Below, piece after piece: positions 12,220-15,116 of a stretch of 15,116 bases of DNA. The position numbers and the translations under genes were made by a program. Source of the DNA: Acetobacteraceae bacterium UBA6159 (lineage in GTDB: Bacteria; Pseudomonadota; Alphaproteobacteria; Acetobacterales; Acetobacteraceae); NCBI GenBank assembly GCA_002422345.1, contig DIUL01000064.1:1-15116 (forward strand), given 5' to 3'. Positions within the stretch are counted from its first letter, which is position 1, and each line of letters starts with the position of its first letter. The notes below the pieces were generated by a model. The model had not been told where the DNA came from, ran no database searches, and worked only from the letters and a program-made list of their open reading frames with translations.

Positions 12220-13418
12220 GCGAGACCGAGTACCCCGTCAGCAAGACGGTTGAGATCGACAGCCATTCGATCAATTTCGGCCCGCAGCATCCCGCCGCCC
12301 ATGGCGTGCTGCGGCTGATTTTGGAACTCGACGGCGAGGTCGTGAAGCGCGCCGATCCGCATATCGGCCTGCTGCATCGCGGCACCGAGAAGCTGATCGA
12401 GTACAAGACCTATATGCAGGCGGTCCCGTATTTCGACCGTCTGGATTACGTCTCCCCGATGTGTGAGGAGCATGCGTTTGCCCTCGCGGTGGAGCGGCTG
12501 CTGGGGATCACCGCGCCGGATCGCGCGCAGTGGATCCGGGTGCTGTTCGCCGAGATCACGCGGGTTCTGAATCATCTACTGAACGTCACGACCTATGCGC
12601 TCGACGTCGGGGCCATCACGCCGGCGCTCTGGGGGTTCGAGGAACGCGAGAAGCTGATGGAGTTCCATGAGGCCGCCTCCGGCGCGCGCCTGCATGCGAA
12701 CTACTTCCGGCCCGGTGGCGTGTCCAAGGACCTGCCCGCCGGCCTGACCGACAAGATCGCCGCCTGGGCCGAGACGTTTCCGCGCTTCCTGGAAGACCTT
12801 GAGGGCCTGCTGACCTCCAACCGCATCTGGAAGCAGCGCACGGTCGATATCGGGATCATTTCCCCGGAAGACGCGCTGGCCTGGGGTTTCTCCGGCCCGC
12901 CTTTGCGTGCCTCCGGCCTGCCGTGGGATCTGCGGCGTTCGCAGCCGTACGATAAGTACGCCGAGGTTGAGTTCGACATCCCGGTCGGGCGCAACGGTGA
13001 CTGCTATGACCGCTATTTGGTGCGGCTGGCGGAAATGCGCGAGAGCGTGAAGATCATCAAGCAGTGCCTGGCGAAGATGAAGCCTGGCCCGATCAAGGTG
13101 CAGGATCGCAAGTTCACCCCGCCGACCCGGGGCGAAATGAAGCGCTCGATGGAAGCGCTGATCCATCACTTCAAGCTCTATACCGAAGGGTATCACGTGC
13201 CCGCGGGGTCCACCTATTCCGTGGTGGAAAGCCCCAAGGGAGAGTTCGGCGTGTATCTGGTCGCCGACGGAACGAACAAGCCGTATCGATGCAAGATCCG
13301 CTCGACCGGCTTCGCGTTCCTGCAAGCGACGGATTACATGTCCAAGCGGCATTTGCTGGCCGATGTCTGTGCGATCGTGGGATCGATGGACATCGTGTTC
13401 GGCGAGATCGACAGGTAG
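12216..13418 (+). CDS. nuoD: NADH-quinone oxidoreductase subunit D
   Basis: The protein has 400 residues, full length for the 49-kDa subunit that forms the quinone-binding pocket with NuoB. The signature GPQHPAAHGVLR (22-33) contains the histidines of the pocket loop. HIGLLHRGTEKLIEYK, YVSPM, RVLNHLL, GARLHANYFRPGGV and the C-terminal DIVFGEIDR are all intact. The start ATG overlaps the nuoC stop (ATGA), with an AAAGGGG purine run just upstream, so translation is coupled. NuoE begins 3 bp after the stop. No truncation or frameshift is seen. Confidence 0.97.
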   Translation: MSETEYPVSKTVEIDSHSINFGPQHPAAHGVLRLILELDGEVVKRADPHIGLLHRGTEKLIEYKTYMQAVPYFDRLDYVSPMCEEHAFALAVERLLGITAPDRAQWIRVLFAEITRVLNHLLNVTTYALDVGAITPALWGFEEREKLMEFHEAASGARLHANYFRPGGVSKDLPAGLTDKIAAWAETFPRFLEDLEGLLTSNRIWKQRTVDIGIISPEDALAWGFSGPPLRASGLPWDLRRSQPYDKYAEVEFDIPVGRNGDCYDRYLVRLAEMRESVKIIKQCLAKMKPGPIKVQDRKFTPPTRGEMKRSMEALIHHFKLYTEGYHVPAGSTYSVVESPKGEFGVYLVADGTNKPYRCKIRSTGFAFLQATDYMSKRHLLADVCAIVGSMDIVFGEIDR

Positions 13419-13421
13419 ACC

Positions 13422-14060
13422 ATGGCAGCCACCAATGCGGCCCCGTTTGAACAGCCCTTGCGCTTTGATTTCGACGCCGAGTCGGAAGCGGAGATCGAGA
13501 AGGTCCTGAAGCGCTACCCGCCCGAACGGAAGGCGAGCGGCGTGATCCCCTTGCTGTGGATCGTGCAGCGCCAGATGGGGCGGCGCACCAACAGTGCCTG
13601 GGTTCCGGTCAAGGCGATGGACGCGATCGCGGAACGGTTGGGCATGGCCCCGATCCGCGTCTATGAGGTCGCGACCTTCTATCTGATGTTCAACATGCGC
13701 CCGATCGGGAAGTACCACCTCCAGCTCTGCACCACGACGCCGTGCTGGCTGCGGGGATCCGATGACGTCGTCGCCGCCTGCCGCGCCGAAACCGGCATCA
13801 AGGGCTGGGGTGAGACCAGCGCCGACGGGTTGTTCACCATGACCGAGGTCGAATGCGTCGGCGCCTGCGTGAACGCCCCGATCCTCCAGGTCGATGACGA
13901 CTTCTACGAGGATATGAACGCCGAACGGGTGAAGACGCTGATCGCATCCCTCCGCAAGGGCGAGCGTCCGCCGGTCGGCTCCATGGCCGGGCGGCAGAAA
14001 TCGGCGCCCGAGGGCGGGCCGATCACGCTGACCACGCTGCAATTCGCGCCGGAGGCCTGA
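13422..14060 (+). CDS. nuoE: NADH-quinone oxidoreductase subunit E
   Basis: The protein has 212 residues. This 24-kDa thioredoxin-fold subunit holds [2Fe-2S] cluster N1a in the NADH dehydrogenase module. The four ligands are C103 and C108 (LCTTTPCWLRG) and C145 and C149 (ECVGAC). YEVATFY and NAPILQVDDDFYED are also present. A C-terminal tail of about 40 residues (from PPVGSMAGRQKSAPEGG on) extends beyond the fold, as in alphaproteobacterial and mitochondrial relatives, longer than the Escherichia coli protein. It starts 3 bp after nuoD and ends 4 bp before nuoF. Confidence 0.96.
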   Translation: MAATNAAPFEQPLRFDFDAESEAEIEKVLKRYPPERKASGVIPLLWIVQRQMGRRTNSAWVPVKAMDAIAERLGMAPIRVYEVATFYLMFNMRPIGKYHLQLCTTTPCWLRGSDDVVAACRAETGIKGWGETSADGLFTMTEVECVGACVNAPILQVDDDFYEDMNAERVKTLIASLRKGERPPVGSMAGRQKSAPEGGPITLTTLQFAPEA

Positions 14061-14064
14061 GCCG

Positions 14065-15116
14065 ATGTTGCAGGACAAGGACCGTATCTACACCAACCTC
14101 TACGGCCTGCATGACCCCTTCCTGAAGGGTGCGCGGGCGCGGGGCGACTGGGACAACACCAAGGCCATTCTGGAAAAGGGCCGCGACGGCATCATCCAGG
14201 AGATGAAGGATTCCGGGATGCGCGGTCGCGGTGGCGCCGGCTTCCCGACCGGGCTGAAATGGTCGTTCATGCCCAAGCAGTCCGACCGGCCCTGCTATCT
14301 GGTGGTCAACGCCGACGAATCCGAACCTGGCACCTGCAAGGACCGGGAGATCATCCGCCACGATCCGCACAAGCTGGTCGAGGGCTGCCTGGTCGCCGGC
14401 TTCGCCATGGGCGCCTGCGCCGCCTACATCTATATCCGCGGTGAGTTCTATAACGAGCACGTGACGCTCCAGCGCGCGATCGACGAGGCCTATGAGGCCG
14501 GTCTGATCGGCAAGAACGCCTGCGGCTCGGGCTACGACTTCGACGTGTTCCTCCATCGCGGCGCCGGCGCCTATATCTGCGGTGAGGAAACGGCGCTGAT
14601 CGAGAGCCTGGAGGGCAAGAAGGGCATGCCCCGACTGAAGCCGCCGTTCCCGGCGGGCGTCGGGCTGTATGGCTGTCCCTCCACGGTGAACAATGTCGAG
14701 AGCATCGCGGGCGCGCCCACGATCATGCGCCGTGGCGCCGCTTGGTTCGCGGGCCTCGGGCGGCAGAACAACACTGGGACCAAGCTGTTCTGCATCTCGG
14801 GGCATGTGAACAAGCCCTGCAATGTCGAGGAGGAACTCGGCATTCCGATGCGGGAGCTGGTCGACAAATACGCCGGCGGCGTGCGCGGCGGGTGGGACAA
14901 CCTGCTCGCGGTCATTCCGGGCGGCGCCTCGGTGCCGATGATCCCGAAATCGATCTGCGACGAAGTGCTGATGGATTTCGACAGCCTGCGCGCGGTGCGT
15001 AGCGGGTTGGGGACCGCGGCCGTGATCGTGATGGACAAGTCGACCGACCTGATCAAGGCGATCGCCCGCCTGTCGAAGTTCTACATGCATGAGAGCTGCG
15101 GCCAGTGCACGCCGTG
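14065..15116 (+). CDS. nuoF: NADH-quinone oxidoreductase subunit F, partial (3' end outside window)
   Basis: The first 350 codons are present from ATG 14065. This 51-kDa subunit binds NADH and FMN and passes electrons to cluster N3. The nucleotide/FMN motifs GRGGAGFPTGLKW (54-66), NADESEPGTCKDRE (82-95) and CGEETALIESLEG (from 172) are visible. The first two cluster N3 cysteines C345 and C348 (SCGQC) appear just before the edge, and the partial TG codon at the edge fits the expected third cysteine. The start is 4 bp after nuoE, with GGAGG 9-13 nt upstream. The remaining part, about 80 residues if family length holds, lies beyond the window. Confidence 0.97.
   Translation, partial: MLQDKDRIYTNLYGLHDPFLKGARARGDWDNTKAILEKGRDGIIQEMKDSGMRGRGGAGFPTGLKWSFMPKQSDRPCYLVVNADESEPGTCKDREIIRHDPHKLVEGCLVAGFAMGACAAYIYIRGEFYNEHVTLQRAIDEAYEAGLIGKNACGSGYDFDVFLHRGAGAYICGEETALIESLEGKKGMPRLKPPFPAGVGLYGCPSTVNNVESIAGAPTIMRRGAAWFAGLGRQNNTGTKLFCISGHVNKPCNVEEELGIPMRELVDKYAGGVRGGWDNLLAVIPGGASVPMIPKSICDEVLMDFDSLRAVRSGLGTAAVIVMDKSTDLIKAIARLSKFYMHESCGQCTP

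Noticed and set aside
12576..14078. 500-codon minus-strand open frame across nuoD and nuoE
   Set aside because: It is an antisense shadow; the plus-strand frames encode well-conserved complex I subunits.

Overview
The window is GC-rich, densely coded bacterial DNA, most likely from an alphaproteobacterium. A Rhodospirillales/Acetobacteraceae-type genome is my best guess. The reasons are separate nuoC and nuoD genes in a nuoABCDEF run, a CO-dehydrogenase-type (cox) molybdenum-hydroxylase maturation cluster, a PEP-CTERM surface protein, and GC-rich mosaic hairpin repeats between genes. The taxonomic placement is inference.

Layout. Positions 1-1186 (minus) hold the first 395 codons of a hydantoinase B/oxoprolinase-family gene that runs off the window. 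Positions 1294-1809 (plus) encode a small membrane-anchored coiled-coil protein built from 7- and then 11-residue repeats. Positions 1822-5006 hold an oxidoreductase group: a short-chain dehydrogenase (minus), divergent from a lambda-crystallin/L-gulonate 3-dehydrogenase-like enzyme (plus), which is followed by a flavin amine-oxidase-type enzyme. A 10-bp hairpin closes this block. Positions 5037-5762 (minus) encode a secreted PEP-CTERM protein with a near-consensus sigma-54 (-24/-12) promoter upstream.

Positions 5994-10058 (minus) form a four-gene set read in the order coxE-like VWA protein, XdhC N-terminal (CoxI) protein, XdhC C-terminal protein, then a molybdopterin-binding/MocA-like nucleotidyltransferase fusion. 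Together these would make, sulfurate and insert the molybdenum cofactor of a xanthine-oxidase-family enzyme. No structural subunits and no coxD-type AAA ATPase are present. A REP-like hairpin pair separates the two XdhC halves.

Positions 10059-10394 are non-coding and consist mostly of a 272-bp mosaic palindrome. Each arm carries three triloop hairpins, and a perfect 27-bp inverted repeat lies at the centre. A clear sigma-70-type promoter and tRNA-Asp(GTC) follow. From 10652 to the right edge lies the start of the respiratory complex I operon, nuoA-B-C-D-E-F, tightly packed with overlapping junctions and with nuoF cut by the window end.

No CRISPR array, transposase or phage gene was seen. 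The most interesting items are the sigma-54 promoter in front of the lone PEP-CTERM gene, the mosaic palindrome whose two arms differ yet keep every hairpin paired, and the molybdenum-hydroxylase maturation cluster without its client enzyme.
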